From contig JADFUR010000030.1 of the NCBI GenBank assembly GCA_015222055.1, positions 1 to 42,752 on the forward strand: a DNA stretch of 42,752 bases, read 5' to 3'. Position 1 is the stretch's first letter. Every line of letters begins with the position of its first letter. The position numbers and the translations under genes are program-made. A model generated the notes under the pieces. The model did not search any database. It was not told where the DNA came from and saw only the letters and a list, made by a program, of their open reading frames with translations. Source of the stretch: Bacteroidota bacterium (lineage in GTDB: Bacteria; Bacteroidota; Bacteroidia; Bacteroidales; B39-G9). This document shows positions 7,741-16,401 of this stretch, piece after piece.

Positions 7741-8370
7741 ATGAAAAAAAATAAAATAGAAACCAAACTAATATCTAGAATAAATAACGATTGTGATAAA
7801 AGCAAGGTGAATGATTTAGAGGAAGTCGTGAATCAAAAAAATATTATTTCCCGAAAAGAAAAGCTTTCAATTTTATCAAAAAGAGCACAAGATTTGGCTC
7901 TGAAAAAAAAAGACAAAACTGCTAAACGTGATTTTATCAAAATAATAAAATTTGTTTTAGAATCTGAAATATATGGAATTGAAACAGTATTTGTTCGCGA
8001 AAGTTGTTCCTTAAAAAATTACACAATTATACCAGGTGTGCCTAATTTTGTTCTTGGAATTATCAATGTACGCGGACAAATTATTTCTGTGATTGACCTT
8101 AAAAAATTATTCAACTTACAAAAAAAAGGACTGGGAGAACTGAATAAAATAATTATTATTAAAAATGAACAGATGGAATTTGGTATTTTGGCAGATAACA
8201 TACTCGGCGTACATTCATTATCACTTGATACTATCCAAACTTCTTTGTTAAACACAAGCAATATTGACAACAATTATTTGAAAGGTGTCACAAAAGACCA
8301 CCTAATTATACTTGATGCTAAAAAAATTTTAGAAGATAAAAACATAATTGTAACTAAAGAAATAAAATGA
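7741..8370 (+). CDS. cheW: CheW-type coupling protein with N-terminal extension (WspD-like)
   Basis: 209 residues. The first 60 or so are highly charged and Lys-rich (SRKEKLSILSKRAQDLALKKKDKTAKRD) and precede a CheW domain at about 62-205 (FIKIIKFVLESEIYGIETVFVRESC, PNFVLGIINVRGQIISVIDL, GILADNILGVHSLSLD, YLKGVTKDHLIILDAKKIL). The helical extension matches the layout of WspD, the longer of the two Wsp couplers, and its place right after the TPR-type CheR is also that of wspD. It probably links the receptor encoded 22 bases downstream with CheA-REC. Two CheW genes with different lengths in one operon argue for a Wsp or Frz-like array rather than a simple flagellar one. Confidence 0.9.
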   Translation: MKKNKIETKLISRINNDCDKSKVNDLEEVVNQKNIISRKEKLSILSKRAQDLALKKKDKTAKRDFIKIIKFVLESEIYGIETVFVRESCSLKNYTIIPGVPNFVLGIINVRGQIISVIDLKKLFNLQKKGLGELNKIIIIKNEQMEFGILADNILGVHSLSLDTIQTSLLNTSNIDNNYLKGVTKDHLIILDAKKILEDKNIIVTKEIK

Positions 8371-8392
8371 TTTTTTAACTAAAAAAAAAGAT

Positions 8393-10141
8393 ATGAAAAA
8401 ATTTGAAGACCTCTTAATGCAGACGAAACTACTAATTAGTTTTGGATTGATATTGGCAATGCTTTTAGGAGTAATAATTGTTGCTTATATGGGATTACAA
8501 GGAATTATTCAATCGGAGAAAGAATTATACGATATTCATTTCCAAACAAGCCTAGGATTGCGTTCTATAAGATCTCACCAAAATTTTAATAGAGCGGCTA
8601 GTCTGAATCTATTGCTAACAAAAGATAAAGAAAAACAGATAGAAATTGAAAAAACGTTAAAAGGAAGAGAGCTGGCAATTAATGACATAATCGAAAAGTT
8701 GTCCAAGCTCAATCAAAATTTTCAATTTCAAAATAAAATGAATGAGTTAAAAAATGAAATTGAGCTATACCTCCAAATCAGAGATGATGAAATTTCATTA
8801 ATTCAAGATGGAAAAACAGAACAAGCAAAACTTTTAGGAATAAGTGTAGGATATGATCAATATAAAAAAATTCGATTAATAGCAAGTAAAATGGGGGAAA
8901 CCGCATTGAAAAAAGCAGATGAAGTACAGAAGCATGATATGCGAAAAGCATCTTTATCAATACTAATTTTCGTATTAATTGGGATCTTGGCTCTCTTATT
9001 TAGTATAGTTATGATAATATCATTAAACAGAGCTATTGTTAAACCACTTAATAAAATTACAAAAATAGCTAAACAAATTAGTGATGGAAATTTAAATATT
9101 GAATTTCCATTTGTTAAAAGAAAAGACGAGATTGGAATTCTATTACAGAATTTCAGCAAAATGGTGAATACCCTTAAAGCAATGTCAGAGGTTGCACAAA
9201 AAATTGCTTCAGGAGATCTAACAGGATCAATAACCCCTCAATCAGATAAAGATATTTTAGGAAATACCTTTTTACAAATGTTAAACAATCTACGTCGTAT
9301 AATGAACGATATTTCTGAAGGCGTTAATTTACTGGCGTCCTCATCAAGTGAGATTGTTGCTGCAACGACACAGGTATCATCATGTTCTACAGAAACAGCC
9401 TCAGCAATAAGCGAGACCACCACAACCGTTGAAGAAGTTCGGCAGGCAGCAAAATTATCCAGTCAAAAAGCAAGTCTTGTTTCTGATAATGCACAAAAAG
9501 TGGTTGAGGTAACCCATGCAGGTCAAAAAGCAGTGGACGAAACAGTAAACGGAATGCATAATATTCAAAATCAAATGGAAGACATTGCAAATACAATTAT
9601 TCTCTTGAGTGAGCAAAGCCAACAGATTGGAGGCATAATTGCATCAGTAAACGATGTAGCTGACCAATCAAATTTATTGGCAGTAAATGCAGCTATTGAA
9701 GCAGCAAAGGTTGGAGAACAAGGACTAGGATTTTCTGTTATTGCACAAGAAATAAAAGATCTTGCATTACAATCGAAACAAGCTACCATGCAAGTACGCA
9801 ATATATTAAACGATATACAAAAATCGACAAGTGCAGCTGTAATGGCAACAGAACAGGGTAGTAAAATAGTAGAAAATGGAGTAAACCAATCGATTCAAAC
9901 TGGAGAATCAATTCGAGTACTATCTGAAAGCGTTAACGAATCTGTTCAAACAGCCACTCAGATTGTAGCTTCAAGTCAGCAACAAACTGTTGGAATGAAT
10001 CAAATAGTATTAGCAATGCAAAATATTAATCAAGCAGGTACAGAAAATGCAGCAAGTATGATACAAGCAAAAAATGCAGCAAAGGACTTAAATAAACTGG
10101 GTTTAAAATTAAGAATATTAGTTGACCAATATAAAACATAA
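8393..10141 (+). CDS. Methyl-accepting chemoreceptor, membrane type (WspA-like)
   Basis: 582 residues. Transmembrane helices are at about 12-34 (LISFGLILAMLLGVIIVAYMG) and 189-213. They enclose a roughly 150-residue, all-helical periplasmic domain of the four-helix-bundle 4HB_MCP kind. A HAMP domain follows (about 212-265, VKPLNKITKIAKQISDGNLNIEF), then the cytoplasmic signalling coiled coil. Its kinase-contact tip at about 421-452 reads DQSNLLAVNAAIEAAKVGEQ then GLGFSVIAQEIKDLA, close to the universal consensus. The signal is not predictable from sequence. It is the only receptor in the locus and lies between the second coupler and CheA, so it is very probably the dedicated input. Its stop is 15 bases before the cheA start. 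Confidence 0.93.
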   Translation: MKKFEDLLMQTKLLISFGLILAMLLGVIIVAYMGLQGIIQSEKELYDIHFQTSLGLRSIRSHQNFNRAASLNLLLTKDKEKQIEIEKTLKGRELAINDIIEKLSKLNQNFQFQNKMNELKNEIELYLQIRDDEISLIQDGKTEQAKLLGISVGYDQYKKIRLIASKMGETALKKADEVQKHDMRKASLSILIFVLIGILALLFSIVMIISLNRAIVKPLNKITKIAKQISDGNLNIEFPFVKRKDEIGILLQNFSKMVNTLKAMSEVAQKIASGDLTGSITPQSDKDILGNTFLQMLNNLRRIMNDISEGVNLLASSSSEIVAATTQVSSCSTETASAISETTTTVEEVRQAAKLSSQKASLVSDNAQKVVEVTHAGQKAVDETVNGMHNIQNQMEDIANTIILLSEQSQQIGGIIASVNDVADQSNLLAVNAAIEAAKVGEQGLGFSVIAQEIKDLALQSKQATMQVRNILNDIQKSTSAAVMATEQGSKIVENGVNQSIQTGESIRVLSESVNESVQTATQIVASSQQQTVGMNQIVLAMQNINQAGTENAASMIQAKNAAKDLNKLGLKLRILVDQYKT

Positions 10142-10156
10142 AAACCAAATAATAAA

Positions 10157-12385
10157 ATGGATAAAAAAGAAGAAGCGTTTCTTAAACGACTTCAAGCTAT
10201 GTTCCAAATTGAGGCTAAAGAGCATCTTAACATACTCTTCTCAACGCTTATTGAACTGGAAAAAGATCCAACGTCAAAAAAATCATTGGAATTAGTTGAA
10301 ATTATTTTCCGTGAAATACACAGCTTAAAGGGTGCTGCACGTTCTGTAAGCAGAAAGGATATTGAATCAATTTGTCAAATTTTAGAAAAAATATTCTCAC
10401 AAATTAAAAACAAAAAAGCCTTTTTAAATGTTGAACAATACGATTTTATTCATAAAGCCATTAGTAATATATCGAAAATGCTTTCTAATACTGAAATAAA
10501 ATCTTCAGATGATAACAAAAAATTAATAACTCAATTACACTCCATAGCAGTAGAACTTCAAGAAAAAGAAACACAAATTATAACACCAATAAAAAATGTA
10601 TGCGAACAAATTGCACTCTTTGATGATAAGATAATGCAACAGAAAACCGTAAGAATTGAAACAGAAAAACTGGATCCGCTTTTCTTACAAGCAGAACAAA
10701 TGATTCATTCTAAAATTGTATCTGCTCAAAGAGTAGTTGACTTTAAAAATATTAGAGAATTTATTGAGTTGTGGAAAACAGAATTAAAAAAATCAAATTC
10801 GATTTACTCTTCTATGAGCAAATCACAATTAATAAAAATAATTGATTGGAATAAACTACAATTAAATAAATTGGAAGAGAATGTTTCTAATATTAGTACC
10901 AATATTGAAACGGATTCTCGCTTACTAAAAAAATTGATAGATGAGCACCAAGAATCAATAAAAAAAATATTAATGCTTCCGGTATCTACTATTATTCAAG
11001 TTTTCCCAAAACTTGTTCGTGACCTTGCAAGAAATCAGGGTAAAAAAATAGACCTAATAATTAAAGGGAAAGAAATTGTTGTTGATAAAAAAATTTTAGA
11101 TGAACTCAAAGACCCTTTAATACATTTAATTAGGAACTGCATTGACCATGGAATTTTGAAACCAGAAGAGCGTTTAAAAAACCAAAAACCGTCTAATGGT
11201 AATATCACACTTAATTTTATTGCAAAAGATAGCCGTCACCTAGAAATAAGTATTTCCGATGATGGTTCTGGTATAAATACAGATAAAGTAGTTTCTGCTG
11301 CTATCAAAGCAGGTATAATTTCAAAAGATAATATAGAAAAAATGAGTACCCAGGAAACTTTGTCCTTAATTTTCAAATCAGGAATTTCAACAAATCAAAT
11401 TATCACAGATATCTCTGGTAGGGGGCTTGGCTTAGCTATTGTTCACGAAAAAGTAAAAAAACTTGGAGGAACAATTTCTGTCGAAAGCAAACCAAATATA
11501 GGTACTACATTCCGTCTTTTGCTACCTCTACATCGTTCAACTTATAGAGGAGTTCTTGTAAGAACAGGAGAACACTTTTTTTTCATACCTTCTTCTTATA
11601 TAAAAAGTGCAGTCAGGATTAATACAAAAAACATAAAAACAGTCGAAAACAGGGAGACTATAAAAATAAATCAGAAAATTATTGCAGTTGTTAAGCTTAG
11701 TAACGCTCTTGGATTGAATGACAAACCTAATTATGCTTCACAAAACAGCACTGCAACCACATCTTCTAACTTTAAAAAAGCTATAATTCTTAAAAAAAAT
11801 GACAAGCAAATCGCCTTTATGGTTGACGAAATTCTTGGAGAACAACAAATTCTTATTAAAAAATTAGGCAAACAATTAAAAAGCGTACTTAACATTAGCG
11901 GGGCAACAATTTTAGGTTTTGATAAAATAATCTTAGTAATTAATGTTTCTGATTTAATGAAATCTGCTATAAAAAAAAATATTAACAGATTGAATATAAA
12001 GAAAAAGAAATCTGATGAGAAACCACACAAAATTCTGATTACAGAGGATTCAATTACCTCGCGTAATTTAATTAGAAATATACTAGAAACAGCAGGATAT
12101 GAAACAGAAACTGCTGTAGATGGTTTAGATGGATACACAAAAGCCCTCATTGGAGAATTTGATTTAATAGTTTCTGATGTAGATATGCCAAGGATGAATG
12201 GTTTTGAACTCACATCAAAAATTCGAAATGATAAAAAACTTAGCAAGCTGCCGATAGTGCTTGTTACAGCCCTGGAATCGCCTGAAGATCGAGAGCATGG
12301 AATTAATGTTGGAGCAAATGCCTACATTGTAAAATGTAGTTTTGACCAGAGTAATTTACTAGATGTAGTTAAAAAACTTTTATAA
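10157..12385 (+). CDS. cheA: CheA histidine kinase with C-terminal receiver domain (WspE-like)
   Basis: 742 residues. Order: Hpt/P1 domain with phospho-acceptor H55 (EIHSLKGAARSV); a long linker with no obvious P2 domain; dimerisation helices near 255-310; ATP-binding domain (N-box LIRNCIDHG near 325, DDGSGIN near 368, GRGLGLAIV near 420); CheW-like regulatory domain about 455-600; receiver domain about 622-742 with D674 in VSDVDMPRMNGFE. No separate CheY is encoded in the window, so the fused receiver may be an internal phosphate target or sink, as in WspE and FrzE. It is predicted to be soluble and held at receptor tips by the two CheW proteins. A degenerate ORF and a 460-base gap separate it from cheB. 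Confidence 0.94.
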   Translation: MDKKEEAFLKRLQAMFQIEAKEHLNILFSTLIELEKDPTSKKSLELVEIIFREIHSLKGAARSVSRKDIESICQILEKIFSQIKNKKAFLNVEQYDFIHKAISNISKMLSNTEIKSSDDNKKLITQLHSIAVELQEKETQIITPIKNVCEQIALFDDKIMQQKTVRIETEKLDPLFLQAEQMIHSKIVSAQRVVDFKNIREFIELWKTELKKSNSIYSSMSKSQLIKIIDWNKLQLNKLEENVSNISTNIETDSRLLKKLIDEHQESIKKILMLPVSTIIQVFPKLVRDLARNQGKKIDLIIKGKEIVVDKKILDELKDPLIHLIRNCIDHGILKPEERLKNQKPSNGNITLNFIAKDSRHLEISISDDGSGINTDKVVSAAIKAGIISKDNIEKMSTQETLSLIFKSGISTNQIITDISGRGLGLAIVHEKVKKLGGTISVESKPNIGTTFRLLLPLHRSTYRGVLVRTGEHFFFIPSSYIKSAVRINTKNIKTVENRETIKINQKIIAVVKLSNALGLNDKPNYASQNSTATTSSNFKKAIILKKNDKQIAFMVDEILGEQQILIKKLGKQLKSVLNISGATILGFDKIILVINVSDLMKSAIKKNINRLNIKKKKSDEKPHKILITEDSITSRNLIRNILETAGYETETAVDGLDGYTKALIGEFDLIVSDVDMPRMNGFELTSKIRNDKKLSKLPIVLVTALESPEDREHGINVGANAYIVKCSFDQSNLLDVVKKLL

Positions 12386-12457
12386 ATAAAATTGACTAAC
12401 TAAAACGTAATTAAGTTGCAAGTAGAAATATAATATATAAAAAGTAGACGAAAAAAA

Positions 12458-12745
12458 ATGAGAAACTATACAAAGAACTTGACTTTTGAATTTGCAGAAA
12501 AAAAATCTAAGGTAAAAACAAACAAATTGAACTCTCAATTTAAAATGAATACAGCTTCTATCCCGTCTAACATTGCAGAAGATTGTGTTTCAGATATTCG
12601 AACTAAATATCTTCGATTTCTAAAAATTTTTTCTACTCACTTTGTGAAATTACATTATCAGTTTGGATTATCAATTTACATGGCATATATCAAAAAAACA
12701 GAAATAGACAATTGTAGCTTAAAATTGTTTGAGGCTGAAATGTAA
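12458..12745 (+). pseudogene. Decayed four-helix-bundle (IVS) protein gene between cheA and cheB
   Basis: The 95-codon ORF keeps the core signature of the four-helix-bundle family named for 23S rRNA intervening sequences: LNSQFKMNTASIPSNIAED corresponds to the usual LTSQIRRAAVSIPSNIAEG, followed by a diverged KYLRFLKIF segment. About 20 residues that normally lie between the start (MRNY) and this motif are missing or replaced by Lys-rich sequence, and the C-terminal half has lost the conserved SLxExxxQL pattern. It is therefore probably a dead copy; an intact relative lies at 38163-38492. It interrupts an otherwise compact chemosensory gene set and splits cheA from cheB by 464 bases. Confidence 0.65.
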
Positions 12746-12849
12746 ATAGAACTTTGATTAGAGCATACCAAAAAGGATGTAAATATATATTGCTTAACAA
12801 AGTCAAAGGTCTAATAGTTATATACAAAAAAAAATAGAACTGTTTAATT

Positions 12850-13905
12850 ATGATAAAAGTACTTATAGTTGAAGATTCTCCGGTTATGCAAGAATTACTT
12901 GCCTATACTATTCAATCAGACCCTGATTTTAATATTGTTGATATTGTATCAAATGGTGAAGATGCTATTGATGCTGTTATGAAAAAACATCCTGATATTA
13001 TTGCAATGGATTGCTATATGCCAAAATTAGATGGGCGACAAGCAACACGCATTATTATGGAAACAAACCCAACTCCTATTGTCATTGTTACGGGAAGTAT
13101 AACTGCAAAAGATGTTGCCATTAATTTTGCTCTTTTAGAAGCCGGAGCTGTAGCAATAATAAAAAAACCACAAAGCCTTAATCATCCTGAATATAAAAAA
13201 GATGCACGTAAATTAATTGACACCCTAAAATTAATGTCTGAAGTTAAAGTTGTTACGCGTTTTAACCGAACTCTTAAAAAAAATAAAACTCAAAAATGTA
13301 ACAACGAAAAAATCACAAAAAAAAATTCGGATATTAAAATTATTGCTATTGGTGCTTCAACCGGCGGTCCAAAAATATTACAAAAAATAATTTGCGGATT
13401 ACCAAAAAACATTCCGGTTCCAATTCTAATTGTCCAGCATATCTCCCAAGGGTTCACCAAAGGTTTTGTTGAATGGCTAAAGACAACAACCAATTTTCCA
13501 CTACACCTTGCATCTCATGGAGAGCGTGCCTTACCCAGACACGGATATATTGCACCTTATGGTTTTCACATGGGCATAGATAAAGAATCAAAAATAATAC
13601 TCAGTGAACATGAACCAGAAAATGGTTTAAAACCATCAGTAGCATTTTTGTTTCGAACTGTAGCAAATATATTTGGTTCAAATGCTATTGGGATATTACT
13701 AACAGGAATGGGACAAGACGGAGCAAAAGAATTAAAATTAATGAAAGATAAAGGATCTATTACTATTGCCCAAAATGAAGAAAGTTCTGCAGTATTCGGA
13801 ATGCCTGGTGAAGCAATAAGACTTAATGCTGCAATGCATATTCTTTCACCTGAAGAAATATTAAATACACTTACTGCTTTATTTACAAAAACAAATGGAG
13901 ACTAA
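12850..13905 (+). CDS. cheB: CheB protein-glutamate methylesterase/response regulator (WspF-like)
   Basis: 351 residues. The N-terminal receiver domain has the acidic pair in VEDSPVMQELL, phospho-acceptor D54 (AMDCYMPKLDG) and an IVTGS switch segment. The C-terminal methylesterase domain carries the catalytic triad S170 (GASTGG), H197 (VQHISQGF) and D290 (GMGQDGAKEL). It removes receptor methyl groups set by CheR and so resets the array; phosphorylation by CheA normally activates it. Length equals the family norm. ATG is at 12850, with only 3 bases between its stop and the start of the next kinase gene, so the two are almost certainly co-transcribed. Confidence 0.95.
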   Translation: MIKVLIVEDSPVMQELLAYTIQSDPDFNIVDIVSNGEDAIDAVMKKHPDIIAMDCYMPKLDGRQATRIIMETNPTPIVIVTGSITAKDVAINFALLEAGAVAIIKKPQSLNHPEYKKDARKLIDTLKLMSEVKVVTRFNRTLKKNKTQKCNNEKITKKNSDIKIIAIGASTGGPKILQKIICGLPKNIPVPILIVQHISQGFTKGFVEWLKTTTNFPLHLASHGERALPRHGYIAPYGFHMGIDKESKIILSEHEPENGLKPSVAFLFRTVANIFGSNAIGILLTGMGQDGAKELKLMKDKGSITIAQNEESSAVFGMPGEAIRLNAAMHILSPEEILNTLTALFTKTNGD

Positions 13906-13908
13906 CTT

Positions 13909-16239
13909 ATGGAACATGTATTAGAAAAATCAAATAATAATTTGAAACTTATTTTAATAGCTGAAGACAGCCTTACACAAGCTGAAAAATTAAAGTATAC
14001 ACTTGAAAAGCACAATTACAAAATAATTTTGGCTAAAGATGGTAAAGAAGCTTTTGAAAAAGTTATTAAACACAAACCATCTTTGGTTATAAGTGATATT
14101 GTAATGCCAGAAATGAATGGGTATGAACTATGTCATAAAATAAAATCTGATGAAACGACTTTTGATATACCTGTTATTATCCTCACATCTCTTTCAAATT
14201 CAGAGGATATACTTGAAGGTATTTCTTGCGGTGCTGATAATTTTATTACTAAACCTTATAACGAAAATTATCTTATATCACATATTGAACAAATTCTCAC
14301 GAACAGTGATCTCAGTATAAATGAGCGAGTAAGAGTTGGTGTGGAAATTTATTTTAGTGGAAAAAGACGTTTTATCACAGCTAATCAGCAACAAATGCTT
14401 ACTCTGCTTATTTCAACCTATGAAGCGGCGGTACAAAAAAATAATGAATTAACACAAACACAGGATGAATTAAAAACAATAAATGAACACTTGGAAGAAA
14501 TAGTAATTGAAAGAACAAAAGAACTAAGTGAGGAAATTACAATTCGCAAACAAACTGAGGAGCGTGTCGTTAAGTTAAATCGCATTTACTCTTTATTAAG
14601 TAATATCAATAAAATAATTGTTTGGGTTCGCAATACAGACCAATTGCTTAAAGATGTTTGCAATATAGTTGTTGATAAAGGAAAATTTCAACATGCATGG
14701 ATTGGAATCATAAATAATAAAACAAATACAATTGAGAAATCAGCTTCGGCAGGTTTATCAAACAATTTAATAAATATAGACACGTATAAAAATCCAGCTT
14801 TTCTTGTAATAGAAACAAAAAAACATTTTATCTCTAATGACATTAATGGAGATAAATCTATACCAGAAAACTGGAAACAAGAATCTTTGTCTTTGGGATT
14901 TAAATCATTTGCAGTATTGCCAATTAGTGTACGTGGAGAAGTATTGGGAAGCTTTTGTATTTATTCTAATGAAATTAACTTTTTTGACGAAATTGAAATT
15001 AGTTTGCTAAATGAAATGGCAACCGATATTTCTTTTGCTATAGAATATATTTATAAAGAATCCGAGCGCAAACAAGTAGAAAAAGATTTACATCTGAGTG
15101 AACTTAAATACAGAAATCAAGCAAATTTTCTTGATAGTATTATAGAAAAAAGTCCCTTTTCCATGTGGATTTCTGATGCAAAAGGAATATTGATCAGGGC
15201 TAATCAAGCCTTGCGTAATATCTTAAATTTAACCGACGATATGATAATTAATAAATATAATGTACTCCATGATAAAAATATTATTAAGCAAGGCTTTCTG
15301 CCAGTTGTTGAAGACATATTTAACAATTTAAAGCCGGCTCGTTTTATTCTGTTTTGGACAGGTCTAAAAGCCGGCGATGTCGACCTATCCATTGCCAATG
15401 ATCATTGGTTAGATGTTTCAATGTTTCCAATAACTAATGAAGACGGAGAACTTGTTAATGTAGTATGTCAATATGTAAATATTACTGAGCAGAAGCGAGC
15501 AGAAAATGAAATTAAAAAATTAAATATCAGCTTAGATCAACGTGTTAAAGATCGAACTGAACAATTAGAAGATACCAACAAAGAACTCGAAGCATTTTGC
15601 TATTCAGTTTCTCACGACTTAAAAGCCCCTTTAAGGGCTGTTATTTCTTTTTCTAAAATCTTAAATGATGATTTTGCACCTCAGCTAAATTCAGAAGTCA
15701 AACGATATCTTAATCACATTCTTACGAATGCTGAAAATATGGGTATGCATATAAACGACCTACTCAACTTTTCACGAATGTCTCGTACAGAATTGCAAAA
15801 ATCACAAGTTGATTTGCACATTTTAGTACAAAAAATAGAAAATGAATTAATTGCAGAATTCAAAAATCGTAAGCTGACAATAAATATTATGGATATGCCT
15901 TTGATAAATGCAGACGAGAAACTTATGTACCATGTAATGTTAAACTTAATATCTAACGCAATTAAATTTACTAGTAAGGTTAAAAATGCTATAGTGGAAA
16001 TTGGCTGTACTAGTCAAAACAAAAAAAATATCTTTTATATAAAAGATAACGGAATTGGATTTGATATGAAGTATGCCGATAAAATATTCGATATTTTTCA
16101 TCGCTTACACTCAGTTAACGAATTTCCAGGAACAGGTATTGGCTTGTCAATTGTTCAACGAATTATTCATAAACATGAAGGTAAAATTTGGGTTAAATCA
16201 GAAATAAATAAGGGGACAACGTTCTTTTTTATAATATAA
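13909..16239 (+). CDS. Receiver-GAF-PAS hybrid histidine kinase, probable chemosensory output
   Basis: 776 residues, no transmembrane segment. Order: receiver domain (about 14-130) with D63 (VISDIVMPEMNGYE); a coiled linker (about 165-220, rich in Glu, Thr and Gln); a GAF domain (about 225-375, HAWIGIINNKTNTIE, FAVLPISVRGEVLGSFCIYS); a PAS domain (about 395-520, IEKSPFSMWISDAKG); a HisKA domain with H569 (FCYSVSHDLKAPLRAV, the bacteriophytochrome-kinase style); and HATPase (NLISNAIKFTSK, YIKDNGIGFD, GTGIGLSIV). It follows cheB after 3 bases, where Wsp systems encode the GGDEF protein WspR. I infer that CheA phosphorylates the N-terminal receiver and that this controls the kinase. The output partner of the kinase is not evident. 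Confidence 0.9.
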   Translation: MEHVLEKSNNNLKLILIAEDSLTQAEKLKYTLEKHNYKIILAKDGKEAFEKVIKHKPSLVISDIVMPEMNGYELCHKIKSDETTFDIPVIILTSLSNSEDILEGISCGADNFITKPYNENYLISHIEQILTNSDLSINERVRVGVEIYFSGKRRFITANQQQMLTLLISTYEAAVQKNNELTQTQDELKTINEHLEEIVIERTKELSEEITIRKQTEERVVKLNRIYSLLSNINKIIVWVRNTDQLLKDVCNIVVDKGKFQHAWIGIINNKTNTIEKSASAGLSNNLINIDTYKNPAFLVIETKKHFISNDINGDKSIPENWKQESLSLGFKSFAVLPISVRGEVLGSFCIYSNEINFFDEIEISLLNEMATDISFAIEYIYKESERKQVEKDLHLSELKYRNQANFLDSIIEKSPFSMWISDAKGILIRANQALRNILNLTDDMIINKYNVLHDKNIIKQGFLPVVEDIFNNLKPARFILFWTGLKAGDVDLSIANDHWLDVSMFPITNEDGELVNVVCQYVNITEQKRAENEIKKLNISLDQRVKDRTEQLEDTNKELEAFCYSVSHDLKAPLRAVISFSKILNDDFAPQLNSEVKRYLNHILTNAENMGMHINDLLNFSRMSRTELQKSQVDLHILVQKIENELIAEFKNRKLTINIMDMPLINADEKLMYHVMLNLISNAIKFTSKVKNAIVEIGCTSQNKKNIFYIKDNGIGFDMKYADKIFDIFHRLHSVNEFPGTGIGLSIVQRIIHKHEGKIWVKSEINKGTTFFFII

Positions 16240-16263
16240 ATTTCAAATGAAAATTTATGAATT

Positions 16264-16374
16264 ATGGAAACAAATAAAATACTATACATTGAAGATAATC
16301 AATGTGATATTGAGTTAAACTTAAAAAAAAATAAAAAATACAAGCTACTAAATAGTACTTTTAATAGATACTAA
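16264..16374 (+). pseudogene. 36-codon stump of a response-regulator receiver domain
   Basis: ATG 16264 begins METNKILYIEDNQCDIELN, which is the first beta-strand and acidic pocket of a CheY-like receiver (compare ILLLEDNPNDAEL in the next gene). It then becomes Lys/Asn-rich and stops at 16374 with no phospho-acceptor. It sits in the 162-base gap between two genes that both start with receiver domains. It is best read as the remnant of a lost single-domain regulator or of a duplicated neighbour. Confidence 0.5.
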
Positions 16375-16401
16375 TAAAAAAATTATTGTAAATTAACAAC
16401 T

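Noticed and set aside
9387-9596. Minus-strand frames inside the receptor gene (also 9571-9801 and 8857-9159)
   Set aside because: They are antisense to a well-supported receptor and their composition mirrors its codons.
11731-12246. 171-codon minus-strand frame inside cheA
   Set aside because: It is antisense to the CheW-like and receiver domains of CheA, with no independent motif.
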